Source: Candidatus Hydrogenedentota bacterium (GTDB taxonomy: Bacteria > Hydrogenedentota > Hydrogenedentia > Hydrogenedentales > JAEUWI01). Taken from it: DNA of 64,000 nucleotides. Under the pieces are notes generated by a model, which saw only the letters and a program-made list of their open reading frames with translations, was not told the DNA's origin and did not search any database. Shown here one piece after another: positions 47,520 to 57,004 of the stretch. The stretch's first letter is position 1. The number at the start of each line of letters is the position of its first letter. The position numbers and the translations under genes were made by a program. Where the stretch lies: NCBI GenBank assembly GCA_016791475.1, contig JAEUWI010000013.1, forward strand, positions 11,029-75,028. The letters are read 5' to 3'.

Positions 47520-47725
47520 GGCGCGATCAGTATACCGTTTCCGCCCCGAAGGGGCAGTGCAGCTTTCAGTTCGCCGCGGCGAACTGGAAGCCGCATTGGC
47601 CTTTCAGGTCGAATAAAACCGCGTCGCGACCCTCATGGGTAAACAACAGGTTGTTCCATGCATGTCTATAGCACGAGTGCAAAAATACTCGTCCCACGTT
47701 GATTGGAACTAGTTCAATGGTCCCA
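47520..47725. other. Intergenic tail between repeat array and ABC permease
   Basis: Contains two small hairpins (CCCCGAAGGGG near 47547; AGTTCGCCGCGGCGAACT near 47568) and no gene. It lies 3' of the leftward permease gene. Confidence 0.5.
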
Positions 47726-48697
47726 TCAAATTGCGACTCTCGCCCGCTTCTTCGCCATAAATCGTTTGAAGAATTCGTCGGCAATCACGCCGGCGAGGAG
47801 GACTGCGCCGATGATGGCGAACTCCAACTCCGAGGGGAAGCCCAGGATGGTGATGGCGTTCTGGAGGACGCGGAGCACGGCGGTGCCGATGATGACGCCG
47901 AGGATCGCGCCTTCGCCGCCGCGGAGGCTGAAGCCGCCGAGGACGGCGGCGGCGATGGCGTAGAGCTCGTAGAACTCGCCCATGCCGGCGGGTTGCACGG
48001 TGTTGAGATCGAGGGCGAAGACGATGCCGCTGAAGCCCGCGCAGAGGGAGCAGAAGACATAGGCGGCGACCGTGACTCTGGCAGTGTTAATCCCGCTGTA
48101 GCGCGCGGCTTCTTCATTGCGGCCGAGGGCGAAGAGGTAGCGTCCGTAGATGGTGTATTGGAGGAGGAACCCGGCGGCGAGTGCGACGAAGATCATGTTG
48201 ATGAAGGGTACGGGGAGGGAGAATGTGCCGGTGATGGGCAGCGCGCCGTCGGATAGAAATCGGAGCCCTTTGAAATCGGAGCCGAAGCCCACGCTCTGGT
48301 CGCCGGTCATGTAGCGTGCGATGCCGCGACAGAAGAGCAGGCTGCACAGCGTGACCACGAAGGGCTGGAGCCTTACCTTGGTGATCAGGAGTCCGTGTAC
48401 GAGTCCGATGCCGGCGGAGCCGATGAGGATCATGGGGATAACGAGCCAGGGGGAGAGCCCTTTGGTCGTGAGCAGGAATGCGAGGAGTGAACCGGAGAGG
48501 CCGACGACGGAGCCGATGGAAAGATCGATGCCGCCGGTCACAATGACGAGTGACACGCCCACGCCGATAATGCCGAAGAGGCCGATCCAGCGGAAGGTGT
48601 TCTGCATGTTGTAGGCGGAGAGAAAGTTGGGGCTGTTGGCCGCCGTGAACAGGCAGACGACAATCAAGAGGCCGAGGATGCCCAGTGTTTTTTTCAT
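47726..48697 (-). CDS. Sugar ABC transporter permease (RbsC-type)
   Basis: This 323-aa membrane protein has eight to ten helices and RbsC/BPD_transp_2 signatures (TGGIDLSIGSVVGLSGSLLA, ALGRNEEAARYSGINTARV, VLGGFSLRGGEGAILGVIIG). It forms the channel of the ribose-type importer with the ATPase and binding protein upstream on the same strand. A 523-bp gap containing repeats separates it from the ATPase gene, which is unusual within such an operon. The substrate cannot be fixed from sequence. Confidence 0.95.
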   Translation of the reverse strand: MKKTLGILGLLIVVCLFTAANSPNFLSAYNMQNTFRWIGLFGIIGVGVSLVIVTGGIDLSIGSVVGLSGSLLAFLLTTKGLSPWLVIPMILIGSAGIGLVHGLLITKVRLQPFVVTLCSLLFCRGIARYMTGDQSVGFGSDFKGLRFLSDGALPITGTFSLPVPFINMIFVALAAGFLLQYTIYGRYLFALGRNEEAARYSGINTARVTVAAYVFCSLCAGFSGIVFALDLNTVQPAGMGEFYELYAIAAAVLGGFSLRGGEGAILGVIIGTAVLRVLQNAITILGFPSELEFAIIGAVLLAGVIADEFFKRFMAKKRARVAI

Positions 48698-48898
48698 GTG
48701 TACTCCGGAGTCGTAATATATGTGCTAATTACGCGCGCCATTGGGCCGCAACCAAAGAACCGAACTGCAAATTTGCGCAGATTCTCGCAAATTGATGAAG
48801 AAATAAGACACAAGAGATTTAAACCGCGAATGAACGCGAATATCCAGTTGCGGTTAATCTTTACGAACGAGGCCTTCCTGCAGAGTATGGAACATGAT

Positions 48899-48977
48899 CG
48901 TTTCCGTGAATATCCGTGCTCTTCCGTGGTCAACAGCCACGGATTGACCACGGAACTGCACGGAATTTCACGGAGAA
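48899..48977. repeat. 10-bp-period inverted repeat inside the ABC operon gap
   Basis: Three TTCCGTG-type decamers (48899-48932) face three CACGGAA-type decamers (48942-48975) as inverted arms. The right arm is nearly identical to 61401-61436. It lies in the 523 bp between ATPase and permease genes, where the only other contents are A+T-richer sequence without a gene. Confidence 0.85.
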
Positions 48978-49220
48978 CTCTCCCTGGAAATATTTAACCC
49001 CATAGGACGCAATTTGAACGATAACAGGTTGGCCTCTGCGTCTCCTGGGTTCTTTGAGACTAAACACTTTTTCTGTTTGCTGGAGGCCAAGGTGCGAGCC
49101 TTCCAAAATATCGATTCTATGGGTCGGGCCCCAGTTTCTTATTCGTGTGAATTCAGGTTCATTCGTGGTTCAGTTGTTCTCTTGTTTTTGAACGGCGCCG
49201 CGGAATCTCACGGTGCGGTA

Positions 49221-50726
49221 TCACGCGACTTTCGGGCTTCCCGTGGCCAGGTGCATTACGGCTTCTTCGTTCAATTCGCCGTGGGCGAGTTCGCCGGTGA
49301 GGGCGCCTTCGTGCATGATCAGGGCGCGGTCCGGCAGGTGGAGGATTTCCTCCATCTCGCTGGAGACAAAAATAATCGCCACGCCCTCTTCGGCGAGACG
49401 TTCCATGAGTTGATAAATTTCCCGCTTCGCGCCCACGTCGATACCGCGCGTCGGCTCGTCCAGCAACAGGATACGGGGCTTCATGGCGAGCCACTTGCCG
49501 AGTACGACTTTCTGCTGGTTGCCGCCGGAGAGCAATTGCACGATCTGGCGGTCGCTCGGCGTCTTGATGCGCAGGGCCTCGACCATTTCGCGACTGATGG
49601 CGCACTCTTTCGCACGGTTGAGCAGACCTTTGCGTTGATCGCGCTTGAGGCTGGCCAGACTGCAATTGGCGCGCACGGCCATCTCCAGGATGAGCCCCTG
49701 CTGCTTGCGGTCTTCCGGGACCAGGGCCATGCCCTCGCGTATGGCGTCGATGGGGCTGTTCAGACTTACGGGCTTGCCCGCCACGGTTACCTGGCCCGCC
49801 AGAGGCGGCGTGACGCCGAAGAGGGTCTGGAGCAACTCCGAGCGGCCCGCGCCCACGAGTCCGCCGACGCCCACAATTTCGCCCGCGCGGACGGAGAAGG
49901 ACACGCGGCGCGCGGGATAGGCCGGCGTGGCGAGATCGCCAACGCGGAGGACTTCTTCGCCCAGCGCGCGGGTCTTGTATTCGCGGTCGGTAGAGAATTC
50001 GCGCCCGACCATGAGCTTGACCATGCGGTCGTGGCCGATCTCTTCTTTCGCCAGGGCGCCGGCGTTCCTGCCGTCTCGCAGGACCTCCACGCGGTCGGCG
50101 AGTTCCGTTACTTCGCCCAGGCGGTGGGAGATATAGATGATGCTGGCTCCCTGTGCGCGCAGATCGCGGATGACCTTGTAGAGGTGGTCTGTTTCGTGCT
50201 GCGACAGGCTGGAGGTGGGCTCGTCCATGATGAGAATGCGGCTCTGGACGGAGAGGGCCTTGGCGATTTCCACCATCTGTTGCTGGCCGACGGAAAGTCG
50301 GCTTACCAGGGTGCGCGGCGAGCAGTTCAGGCCTACACGCCGCAGGTACTCCGCCGCGTCGCGATGTATGGCGGCGCGCCGGACAACGCCCCAGCGATGG
50401 GGCTCGCGGCCGAGGAAAATGTTGGAACCGACGTCGAGATTGTCGGCCAGGTTCAACTCCTGATGAATCAGGGAAATGCCCAGCGCGGTGGCGTCCCGGA
50501 TGGAATCAATCTGCACGGGCTTTCCGTCCATATGGATTGCGCCGCTGTCGGGCCGCTGGATGCCGGCGAGGATCTTCATAAGCGTGCTCTTGCCCGCGCC
50601 ATTCTCGCCGATTACGGCGAGGACTTCGCCGGGATAGAGGTCGAGGGAGACGCCGTCGAGCGCCTTGACGCCGGGAAAGTGTTTGCACAGATTGGAAACG
50701 CGAAGCAGGGGCCCGGGATCGGTCAT
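49221..50726 (-). CDS. Sugar ABC transporter ATP-binding protein (RbsA-type, two cassettes)
   Basis: This 501-aa protein has two nucleotide-binding domains. Domain 1 has [11 protein letters not shown] (Walker A), [15 protein letters not shown] (signature) and [11 protein letters not shown] (Walker B). Domain 2 has [26 protein letters not shown] and [14 protein letters not shown]. This is the ribose/xylose-type layout. Start ATG overlaps the stop of the TPR membrane protein (ATGA), so the two are translationally coupled. It energises import with the permease at 47726-48697. Confidence 0.96.
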   Translation of the reverse strand: MTDPGPLLRVSNLCKHFPGVKALDGVSLDLYPGEVLAVIGENGAGKSTLMKILAGIQRPDSGAIHMDGKPVQIDSIRDATALGISLIHQELNLADNLDVGSNIFLGREPHRWGVVRRAAIHRDAAEYLRRVGLNCSPRTLVSRLSVGQQQMVEIAKALSVQSRILIMDEPTSSLSQHETDHLYKVIRDLRAQGASIIYISHRLGEVTELADRVEVLRDGRNAGALAKEEIGHDRMVKLMVGREFSTDREYKTRALGEEVLRVGDLATPAYPARRVSFSVRAGEIVGVGGLVGAGRSELLQTLFGVTPPLAGQVTVAGKPVSLNSPIDAIREGMALVPEDRKQQGLILEMAVRANCSLASLKRDQRKGLLNRAKECAISREMVEALRIKTPSDRQIVQLLSGGNQQKVVLGKWLAMKPRILLLDEPTRGIDVGAKREIYQLMERLAEEGVAIIFVSSEMEEILHLPDRALIMHEGALTGELAHGELNEEAVMHLATGSPKVA

Positions 50727-51853
50727 GTGTGTTTGCCTTCCGGGCCCCGGGCGCCGCGATAGCGTTCGAGCAGGCGCGTGTAGTTCATGGCCTCCAGCCG
50801 GGGCCGCACGACGGCAAAGAGCCGGTCGGCTTCGGTACCCCGCCCGAGTCTGGCGAGGGCGATGGCGCGGTAGGTGCGGGCCATATCGACGAGAAAGCGT
50901 ACGAGGGCCGAGCCCTTCGCCATGGGGCGCAGGTTGCCTTCGGCTTCCTTCAGCCGGTTGGATGCCTCGCTGTCGCGCCCCGAGTTTAAAGCGGCCATAC
51001 CGTGGAGCATTGGCAGCACCATGACGAGCAAGTCGGCCTTGGGCTGATTTTCGATCTCGCCGATGAGCCGTATGGCCAGTTCGGTTTCCCGTTCCTGTTT
51101 GAGCAGGGCCAGGGCGTAATCCAGTACGACGGTGGGATTATCCGGCGCGTCTTCCCAGGCGTCGCGATGGCATTGCAGGGCCTCGTCATAGCGCTGTGCG
51201 AGGTCGTAGAGCTCCGACATGCGCCCGAGATACATCCACAGGGGCATGGCGGGGTCGTTTCCGTGGGCGCGGACCAGCGCCATGCCTTCGTCGAAGCGGC
51301 CCAGGCCCACGAGGGCGCAGGCGCAGCGCATGTCGAGTTCGAAGTCGGGCACGGCGCCACGAAGCGCGGGGACGCGATCGAGCACTTCCTGCCAGCGTCC
51401 CCAGCACATGGCTTCCAGCATGGCGTCGTATTTTCGGGCGGGGCCGAAAAAGGCGAACCAGGCCGCGACGGCGGGCGGGAGAAGCAACACGGCACTTGCG
51501 AGCCACCCCACCCAGGTCATGGGCGTTCCACGCCATGCGCCGTAGGCCAGCCAGGCCAGCGCGGGAGCCTGGGCCCACCAGAGGAAGTTCCAGGATTTTC
51601 CGTAGAGCATCCAGAAGAATCCCAGGCTGGACAGGGACCGCAATTCGACCAGATCCGAAGGTTTCATCACCTCGTCATCCACGGCGGGCATGGTGGCGAC
51701 GGCGACGGCGGCGGCGTCATCCGTGTGCAGGGTGATGTCCGTATAGCCGCGCGAGGCGCACTTCTCGACGGCCTCGCGGGAGGAAGTCGCCTGAATGCGA
51801 ATGGTTTCCCGTTTGCCTTCGGCGTCGGTGCATGTCACGAGGAACTCCAGCAT
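50723..51853 (-). CDS. TPR membrane protein inside a sugar ABC operon
   Basis: This protein is 376 aa. Residues 1-45 form a small beta-alpha domain ([34 protein letters not shown]). Two membrane helices lie at about 75-130, followed by TPR-like helices ([42 protein letters not shown]). It sits between the binding-protein and ATPase genes and overlaps the ATPase start by four bases, so it must be co-expressed with the transporter. I know of no standard component of ribose-type importers with this layout. It may regulate or localise the transporter. Confidence 0.7.
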   Translation of the reverse strand: MLEFLVTCTDAEGKRETIRIQATSSREAVEKCASRGYTDITLHTDDAAAVAVATMPAVDDEVMKPSDLVELRSLSSLGFFWMLYGKSWNFLWWAQAPALAWLAYGAWRGTPMTWVGWLASAVLLLPPAVAAWFAFFGPARKYDAMLEAMCWGRWQEVLDRVPALRGAVPDFELDMRCACALVGLGRFDEGMALVRAHGNDPAMPLWMYLGRMSELYDLAQRYDEALQCHRDAWEDAPDNPTVVLDYALALLKQERETELAIRLIGEIENQPKADLLVMVLPMLHGMAALNSGRDSEASNRLKEAEGNLRPMAKGSALVRFLVDMARTYRAIALARLGRGTEADRLFAVVRPRLEAMNYTRLLERYRGARGPEGKHT

Positions 51854-51897
51854 GCTTCTTGGTCACTCCAACGTGGTGGCGGGTAGATCGCCTCGGT

Positions 51898-53025
51898 TCA
51901 GGCGCCCTGGGCCTTCATTTCTTCCAGCTTGGTCTTGAAATCTTCCACGTTGTCCTTGCGCACGACCACCGTGGGCACTTCGAGCACACCGTTCTCCGGG
52001 AGCACGGTGCGGTCGCCCCGGGCCAGGGCCGCGAGGATGCGTACAGACTCGTAGCCGTATTTGAAGGGCTGCTGGCTCACGGTACCGTGGACGGTGCCGG
52101 CGGCGATGCCCGCCAGCGTGTCGTCGGCCTCGTCAAAGCTCACGAGCTTGATCTGGCCGAGTTTTCCGGCGCCTTCGACGGCCTTCAGGCAATTGGGGAT
52201 GTTGTAGGCGAAGAGGCCCACCATGCAGGCCAGATCGGCGTTGGCGGCGATGGTGTCTTCCGCGTTCGATTTTGCCTTGGCATAGTCGAAGTTGTCGGTC
52301 AGCGTGCCGATGATGGTGTATTTGCCGCCGGTGATGACCTCCGCCGCCGGGCTGACATTGAGATTCGCGCCGTCCTGCATGGGGGCGTCCAGCAGTTCAT
52401 CGATGATGCCCTGGCGGCGCTGCTGGGAGTTCAACTGCTCCAGGCGGCCCACAAAAATCATGATCTTGCCGCCGTCGGGAATGACTTCCTTGATCAGTTT
52501 GCCCGCTTCGCGTCCCGCCTTGTAATTGTCCATCCCCACGAAGCAGAGTCGCTTGGATTCGGGGGCGTCGGAATCCTGGGTGATGACATTGGTGGCGCCG
52601 CAGATCTGGTCGATGAAGCCCACCTGGTTGGCCGCGTCGATGGGGCTGATGGCCACGCCGTCGATGCCGTTTGAAACGGCGGTCTCAATCATGCGTTTCT
52701 GGTCGACGATGCCCTTGGGGGGCATGAGTACTTCCGCGCTTACGTTGAAGTCTTTGGCGGCCGCTTTGACGCCCGCCGCGGCGATGGTCCAGAAGGGATC
52801 GATGCCGTTGGTGACGTAGGCGACTTTAATTTCTTCGGCGGGTGCTTCGGGCGCGGCATTTTCGGCGGCGGGTGCTTCTGGCGCGGCGGCGTCCGGTGCC
52901 TGGTTGTCGCCACCGTCTGCCCCGCAACCGGTCATCAGCGCCATGATCATCAGCGCTGCGGCCGTGCTCTTGCCCATGGCCAACCCGAGGCGCACGAATA
53001 CGTTACAGTTGTTCAGCCTGCTCAT
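51898..53025 (-). CDS. Sugar ABC transporter substrate-binding lipoprotein (RbsB-like)
   Basis: This 375-aa protein has a signal with lipobox-like LMTGC near residue 34, then an Ala/Pro/Glu-rich linker (about 45-65). A periplasmic-binding-protein type-1 fold follows (IKVAYVTNGIDPFWTIAAAGVK, ISPIDAANQVGFIDQICG, AGTVHGTVSQQPFKYGYES). ATG 53025 with GGAGAGGG upstream is preferred over longer frames to 53172. It is first in the importer operon and presumably delivers a monosaccharide or nucleoside-like ligand. Confidence 0.95.
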   Translation of the reverse strand: MSRLNNCNVFVRLGLAMGKSTAAALMIMALMTGCGADGGDNQAPDAAAPEAPAAENAAPEAPAEEIKVAYVTNGIDPFWTIAAAGVKAAAKDFNVSAEVLMPPKGIVDQKRMIETAVSNGIDGVAISPIDAANQVGFIDQICGATNVITQDSDAPESKRLCFVGMDNYKAGREAGKLIKEVIPDGGKIMIFVGRLEQLNSQQRRQGIIDELLDAPMQDGANLNVSPAAEVITGGKYTIIGTLTDNFDYAKAKSNAEDTIAANADLACMVGLFAYNIPNCLKAVEGAGKLGQIKLVSFDEADDTLAGIAAGTVHGTVSQQPFKYGYESVRILAALARGDRTVLPENGVLEVPTVVVRKDNVEDFKTKLEEMKAQGA

Positions 53026-53373
53026 AGAAAAGTCCCTCTCCATTTCAGCGGACGACGGCGGTCCGCGATTAACCCGTCTCCAGCCGGTCTGCGGCCACGA
53101 GCAGCCCATTGCAAAACTCGAACGCGGGCTGCCAGGTCGTGCCGGCAACATAAACACTACCTGCTCATCCACCCAGTCTACTGAATTGGCGCTCGTGACT
53201 CAAACCCGCCCAAGATTACGAACTTGTAATGTGGCCGTGGCGAGAATTGTTATGTTTCGGCGCTACAGTTGGGCCAGACGAAGGACGGATGAGTCGCCCG
53301 AATGGGGCAGCCCCCCCGGAATCGAAACCCAGGACGCCGACAGGGCGCGCCTGACAGTCAGGAGGATAGCGAG
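53026..53373. other. Divergent intergenic region
   Basis: 348 bp between the ABC operon (leftward) and the Pro-rich EF-hand gene (rightward). It presumably holds both promoters. No repeat, operator or -35/-10 pair was convincing. A strong AGGAGG lies before the ATG at 53374. Confidence 0.35.
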
Positions 53374-54393
53374 ATGAGCAGCAAAGGATTCTTTGAGAAG
53401 AGCGGTATCCGGACGGCGGTGTTTCTTGCCTGCGGTCTCGGCGCGCTTGGCCTGGTCGGTCTGGGCGGCGTGGTGGGAGCCCAGGAGGGGCCCGGCCCGG
53501 ACGCGGCCCCAGATCCGCGCCCGGAAGTGCGGCGGGATGGGGAGCGCCCCGGCGGTGGCTATGGTCACGCGGAGTTCGCCCGACCCGAAGAGCGCGGACC
53601 GGAAGGTCGTGAGCATGGTGATCGCCAGGGGCCGCCGCCCCGTGGCTCGCTCCAGGGCGACCGCGAAGGCTACGGCCCGCCCCGTGGCCCCGAAGGGGGC
53701 GAGGGTGGGTATCGTCAGGGTCCGCCACCCCGCGGTGAGTTCCGTGGCGACCGCGAAGGATATGGTCCTCCCCGTGGCCCCGAAGGCGGCGAGGGTGGGT
53801 ATCGTCAGGGTCCGCCGCCCCGCGGTGAATTTGATGGTGGCCCCGACGGTCGGGCCATGAAGCGCGGACCGCAGGGCGACGAAGACTTCCGTCAGGGTCC
53901 GCCACCCCGTGGTGAGTTCCGCGGCGACCGCGAAGGTTATGGTCCTCCCCGTGGCCCCGAAGGCGGCGAGGGTGGGTATCGTCAGGGTCCGCCGCCTCGC
54001 GGTGAATTTGACGGTGGCCCCGAAGGTCGGGGCATGAAGCGCGGCCCGCAGGGCGACGGTGGTGATTTCCGTCAGGGTCCGCCGCCCCGTGGCGATTTCG
54101 GCCCCGGTCCCGAAGGCATGGAAGGACCCCGTGGTCCCCGTGGCGCGGGCGGCCCTCCGGCGTTCAAGGATTTCGACGCGGATGGCGACGGAAGCATAAC
54201 GGAAGCCGAGTTTAATGCCTTCCACGAGAAGCGCTTTGCAAATCGTCCGCCCCGGGGTCCCGAAGGTCCTGGCGCGCCCGCCGGGCCTCCGCTGCCTGAA
54301 AATGCCCCGGTAGACGCGCCCCCGGCTCCGCCGGTCGTTGCCCCCGAGGCGCCGCCGGTTGCACCGCCGGCCCCCCCGGCCCCGGTTCAGTAA
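53374..54393 (+). CDS. Exported Pro/Gly/Arg-rich repeat protein with an EF-hand loop
   Basis: This 339-aa protein has a signal or anchor helix at about 14-37 (AVFLACGLGALGLVGLGGVV). Residues about 80-250 are repeats built on RQGPPPRGEF alternating with RGDREGYGPPRGPEGGEGGY and DGGPEGRGMKRGPQG blocks. One EF-hand loop follows (FDADGDGSITEAEF), then a Pro/Ala-rich tail. The DNA repeats in step with the protein, so length variation by recombination is expected. It is probably a disordered, Ca-binding cell-surface or periplasmic protein; no enzymatic domain is present. ATG 53374 has AGGAGG upstream. Confidence 0.85.
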   Translation: MSSKGFFEKSGIRTAVFLACGLGALGLVGLGGVVGAQEGPGPDAAPDPRPEVRRDGERPGGGYGHAEFARPEERGPEGREHGDRQGPPPRGSLQGDREGYGPPRGPEGGEGGYRQGPPPRGEFRGDREGYGPPRGPEGGEGGYRQGPPPRGEFDGGPDGRAMKRGPQGDEDFRQGPPPRGEFRGDREGYGPPRGPEGGEGGYRQGPPPRGEFDGGPEGRGMKRGPQGDGGDFRQGPPPRGDFGPGPEGMEGPRGPRGAGGPPAFKDFDADGDGSITEAEFNAFHEKRFANRPPRGPEGPGAPAGPPLPENAPVDAPPAPPVVAPEAPPVAPPAPPAPVQ

Positions 54394-54436
54394 GTTTTGC
54401 CCATCCAGCGCCGGCTGAGTGACACCAGTCGGCATT

Positions 54437-54478
54437 GACCGGAGCAGCTTCCCCCTGGCTGCTCCGGTCGCCCTTTTT
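54437..54478 (+). terminator. Rho-independent terminator after the Pro-rich gene
   Basis: A perfect 12-bp stem GACCGGAGCAGC (54437-54448 with 54458-54469) has a 9-base loop, then GCCCTTTTT. It starts 44 bp past the stop codon. Confidence 0.95.
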
Positions 54479-54518
54479 GGGGATTGCGCAGTTTCGTTCC
54501 GCGCAGAAACGAGAACGC

Positions 54519-54826
54519 GGGACGGTCCCGAATGGCACTAAGTTAAGGGTTTCCGAGCAGAAAAAGGATTCCAAGGGTGCCACCCACACGCGGGCCGCCT
54601 CAGGCGGCCATCAGCTTGTGGGTGATGGGACATCGGCTTTGCCTGGCCACTCATGAATACCAGCGTGGCGGCTGCTTTTTCGTTGCCTCGCGACGAACTT
54701 GGCTCGCTTGTAGGCGCCGCACCCATAAACTCCGTCGCAAGCTCCTCCGTGTATGGGTGGCACCCGCCGTTGGCCTCGATTGTTCAAGGTCAATCCCGTG
54801 AAGTTAGTGCCATTCGGGACGGTCCC
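54519..54826. repeat. MITE-like element with 26-bp terminal inverted repeats
   Basis: Arms 54519-54544 and 54801-54826 (GGGACGGTCCCGAATGGCAC core) are inverted with two mismatches. Inside lie a second inverted pair (GGGTGCCACCCA, near 54576 and 54760) and the 47-bp hairpin repeat 54578-54624 that also occurs inverted at 26202-26248. The 308-bp element carries no gene and sits upstream of glnS. Confidence 0.92.
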
Positions 54827-54984
54827 GTCGCCGCAACTTGATTGTGTATTTGCTGCTCCCTGATAATACAGGCCTTACGCAGCGGGTGTTATTTTGCGGC
54901 GATTCCCGCCCGGCCAGTCCCTTCGGGCTGCCTGCCCGCACCCCGGATAGATACCGTAGTCCCAATTTCCATGAAAGTGCCCCG

Positions 54985-56697
54985 ATGACGTCGCCCCAGA
55001 CCCCGGAACCCAGTGAAGAGCGCAAAGTCTCCAATTTCATTCGCAATATCATCGAAGAAGATATCGCGACGGGAAAAAATGGAGGCCAGGTGGTCACCCG
55101 CTTCCCTCCGGAGCCCAATGGTTACCTGCATATCGGCCACGCCAAGTCGATCTGTCTGAATTTTGGCCTGGCCGAGCGCTATCAGGGGCGCTGCCACCTT
55201 CGCTTTGACGACACGAACCCCTCGAAGGAAGAGGACGAATACGTGCAGTCCATCAAAGAGGACGTGCGCTGGCTGGGCTTTGACTGGGGCGAACACGAAT
55301 ACTACGCGTCGGACTATTTCGACAAGCTTCACGCCTGGGCCATCCAGCTTATTGAAGAAGGCAAGGCCTATGTGTGCGATCTGACCTTCGAGGAGATGAA
55401 GGAGTATCGCGGCACGCTGACGGAGCCGGGGAAGAACAGCCCCTACCGTGATCGCAGCGTGGAGGAGAATCTGGACCTTTTCGCGCGTATGGGCGCGGGT
55501 GAGTTTGACGAGGGCACCCGTGTGCTCCGTGCGAAGATTGATATGGCGGCGGCGAACCTGAACCTGCGCGATCCGGTCATGTATCGTATCTTGAAGGCGG
55601 AGCACCACCGCACGGGCAGCAAGTGGAAGATCTATCCGATGTACGACTACACCCACGGGCAGTCGGACTCGCTGGAGGGGATCACTCACTCGATCTGCAC
55701 GCTGGAATTTGAAGATCATCGCCCGCTCTACGACTGGTATATCCACGCGCTGGGTATTCACCATCCCCAGCAGATCGAGTTTGCACGCCTGAACCTGAGC
55801 TTCACCATGATGAGCAAGCGCAATCTGCTCACGCTGGTGCAGGACAAGCACGTGGAGGGCTGGGACGACCCCCGCATGCCCACCATCTCCGGCATGCGCC
55901 GCCGGGGCTATCCGCCGCAGGCGATTCGCGCCTTCTGCGAGGCCGTGGGTGTGGCGAAGGCGGACAGCACGGTGGATTTTGCGTGGCTGGAGCATTTTGT
56001 TCGTGATGAATTGAACAAGACCGCGCCGCGCTTCATGGCGGTGGTGAAGCCGCTGAAGGTCATCATCGAGAATTATCCCGAGGAGCAGGAAGAAGAATTG
56101 GAGGCGGTGAACAACCCGGAAGATCCTTCAGCCGGGTCGCGTGTCGTGCCCTTTTCACGGGTGCTCTATATCGAGCGGGAGGACTTCATGGAGAATCCTC
56201 CCAAGCAGTTCTTCCGCCTGGCGCCGGGCCGGGAAGTGCGCCTGCGTTATGCCTATTTCATTACCTGCACGGGAGTGGACAAAGATCCGGCGACGGGCGA
56301 GATCACGGCGTTGCGTTGCACGTATGATCCGGCGACCCGGGGCGGCGACGCGCCCGACGGTCGCAAGGTGAAGTCCACGCTGCACTGGGTTTCGGCCATA
56401 CACGCCAAGCCCGCCGAGGTGCGCAACTACAACCTGCTCTTCACCAAGGAAAACCCGAATCGCGGGAAGAAGGGCGCGCACTGGACGACGAACATCAATC
56501 CGGACAGCCTGGAGATCGCGAAGGATTGCCTGGTGGAACCCGCACTCGCGCAGGTGAAGGCGGGCGAGCGCGTGCAGTTTGAGCGGCTGGGCTATTATTG
56601 CGCCGACAGTAAAGAGCACAAGCACAGCGCGCCGGTGTTTAATCGCACGGTGACCCTGAAAGACGCCTGGGCGAAGGAACAGCAGAAGGGGGCGTAG
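54985..56697 (+). CDS. glnS: Glutaminyl-tRNA synthetase
   Basis: This 570-aa protein charges tRNA-Gln with glutamine. Class-I signatures are [17 protein letters not shown] (HIGH at 49-52) and MMSKRNLL, the GlnRS form of KMSKS. GlnRS-specific blocks include [15 protein letters not shown] and [17 protein letters not shown] in the anticodon-binding barrel. The last residues are Lys/Gln-rich. ATG 54985 fits the family N-terminus; the frame extends upstream into the repeat. Presence of GlnRS means the organism need not rely wholly on the GatCAB route for Gln-tRNA. Confidence 0.97.
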   Translation: MTSPQTPEPSEERKVSNFIRNIIEEDIATGKNGGQVVTRFPPEPNGYLHIGHAKSICLNFGLAERYQGRCHLRFDDTNPSKEEDEYVQSIKEDVRWLGFDWGEHEYYASDYFDKLHAWAIQLIEEGKAYVCDLTFEEMKEYRGTLTEPGKNSPYRDRSVEENLDLFARMGAGEFDEGTRVLRAKIDMAAANLNLRDPVMYRILKAEHHRTGSKWKIYPMYDYTHGQSDSLEGITHSICTLEFEDHRPLYDWYIHALGIHHPQQIEFARLNLSFTMMSKRNLLTLVQDKHVEGWDDPRMPTISGMRRRGYPPQAIRAFCEAVGVAKADSTVDFAWLEHFVRDELNKTAPRFMAVVKPLKVIIENYPEEQEEELEAVNNPEDPSAGSRVVPFSRVLYIEREDFMENPPKQFFRLAPGREVRLRYAYFITCTGVDKDPATGEITALRCTYDPATRGGDAPDGRKVKSTLHWVSAIHAKPAEVRNYNLLFTKENPNRGKKGAHWTTNINPDSLEIAKDCLVEPALAQVKAGERVQFERLGYYCADSKEHKHSAPVFNRTVTLKDAWAKEQQKGA

Positions 56698-56747
56698 GGG
56701 TTGCGCTGACGGCTGGGATTGGCGAACGGTCGAAATTCCACTGCCCA

Positions 56748-56951
56748 CTCGTTACCACGGTCCCCCGTGGTAATGCATACCGTGCCGCTCCTGCGGTACA
56801 TGGCGTGGGAGATTGGCCTGGATGATTTCCATCGCATAAGGGCGGGCTGATGCCTTGCCCGTCAACGGTGATATTGACCCAAGTGTCGGCGCTGCAGTTT
56901 GTTCCGCGAAGCGGAACGGTATGCATTCCCACGGAGGACCGTGGGAACGAG
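56748..56951. repeat. Inverted pair of the Ccacgg-type hairpin repeat
   Basis: Left arm 56748-56798 and right arm 56901-56951 are inverted copies over about 50 bp with roughly ten mismatches. Both contain AATGCATACCG or its complement and a CCACGG...CCGTGG hairpin. The right arm also matches 24139-24188. The element fills the gap between convergent glnS and the MshEN gene. Confidence 0.88.
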
Positions 56952-57004
56952 ATAAAGCGTGGGGGTGATTACCCTCCACTTGGCCTCCTGGGGCGCGTCA
57001 GTCC

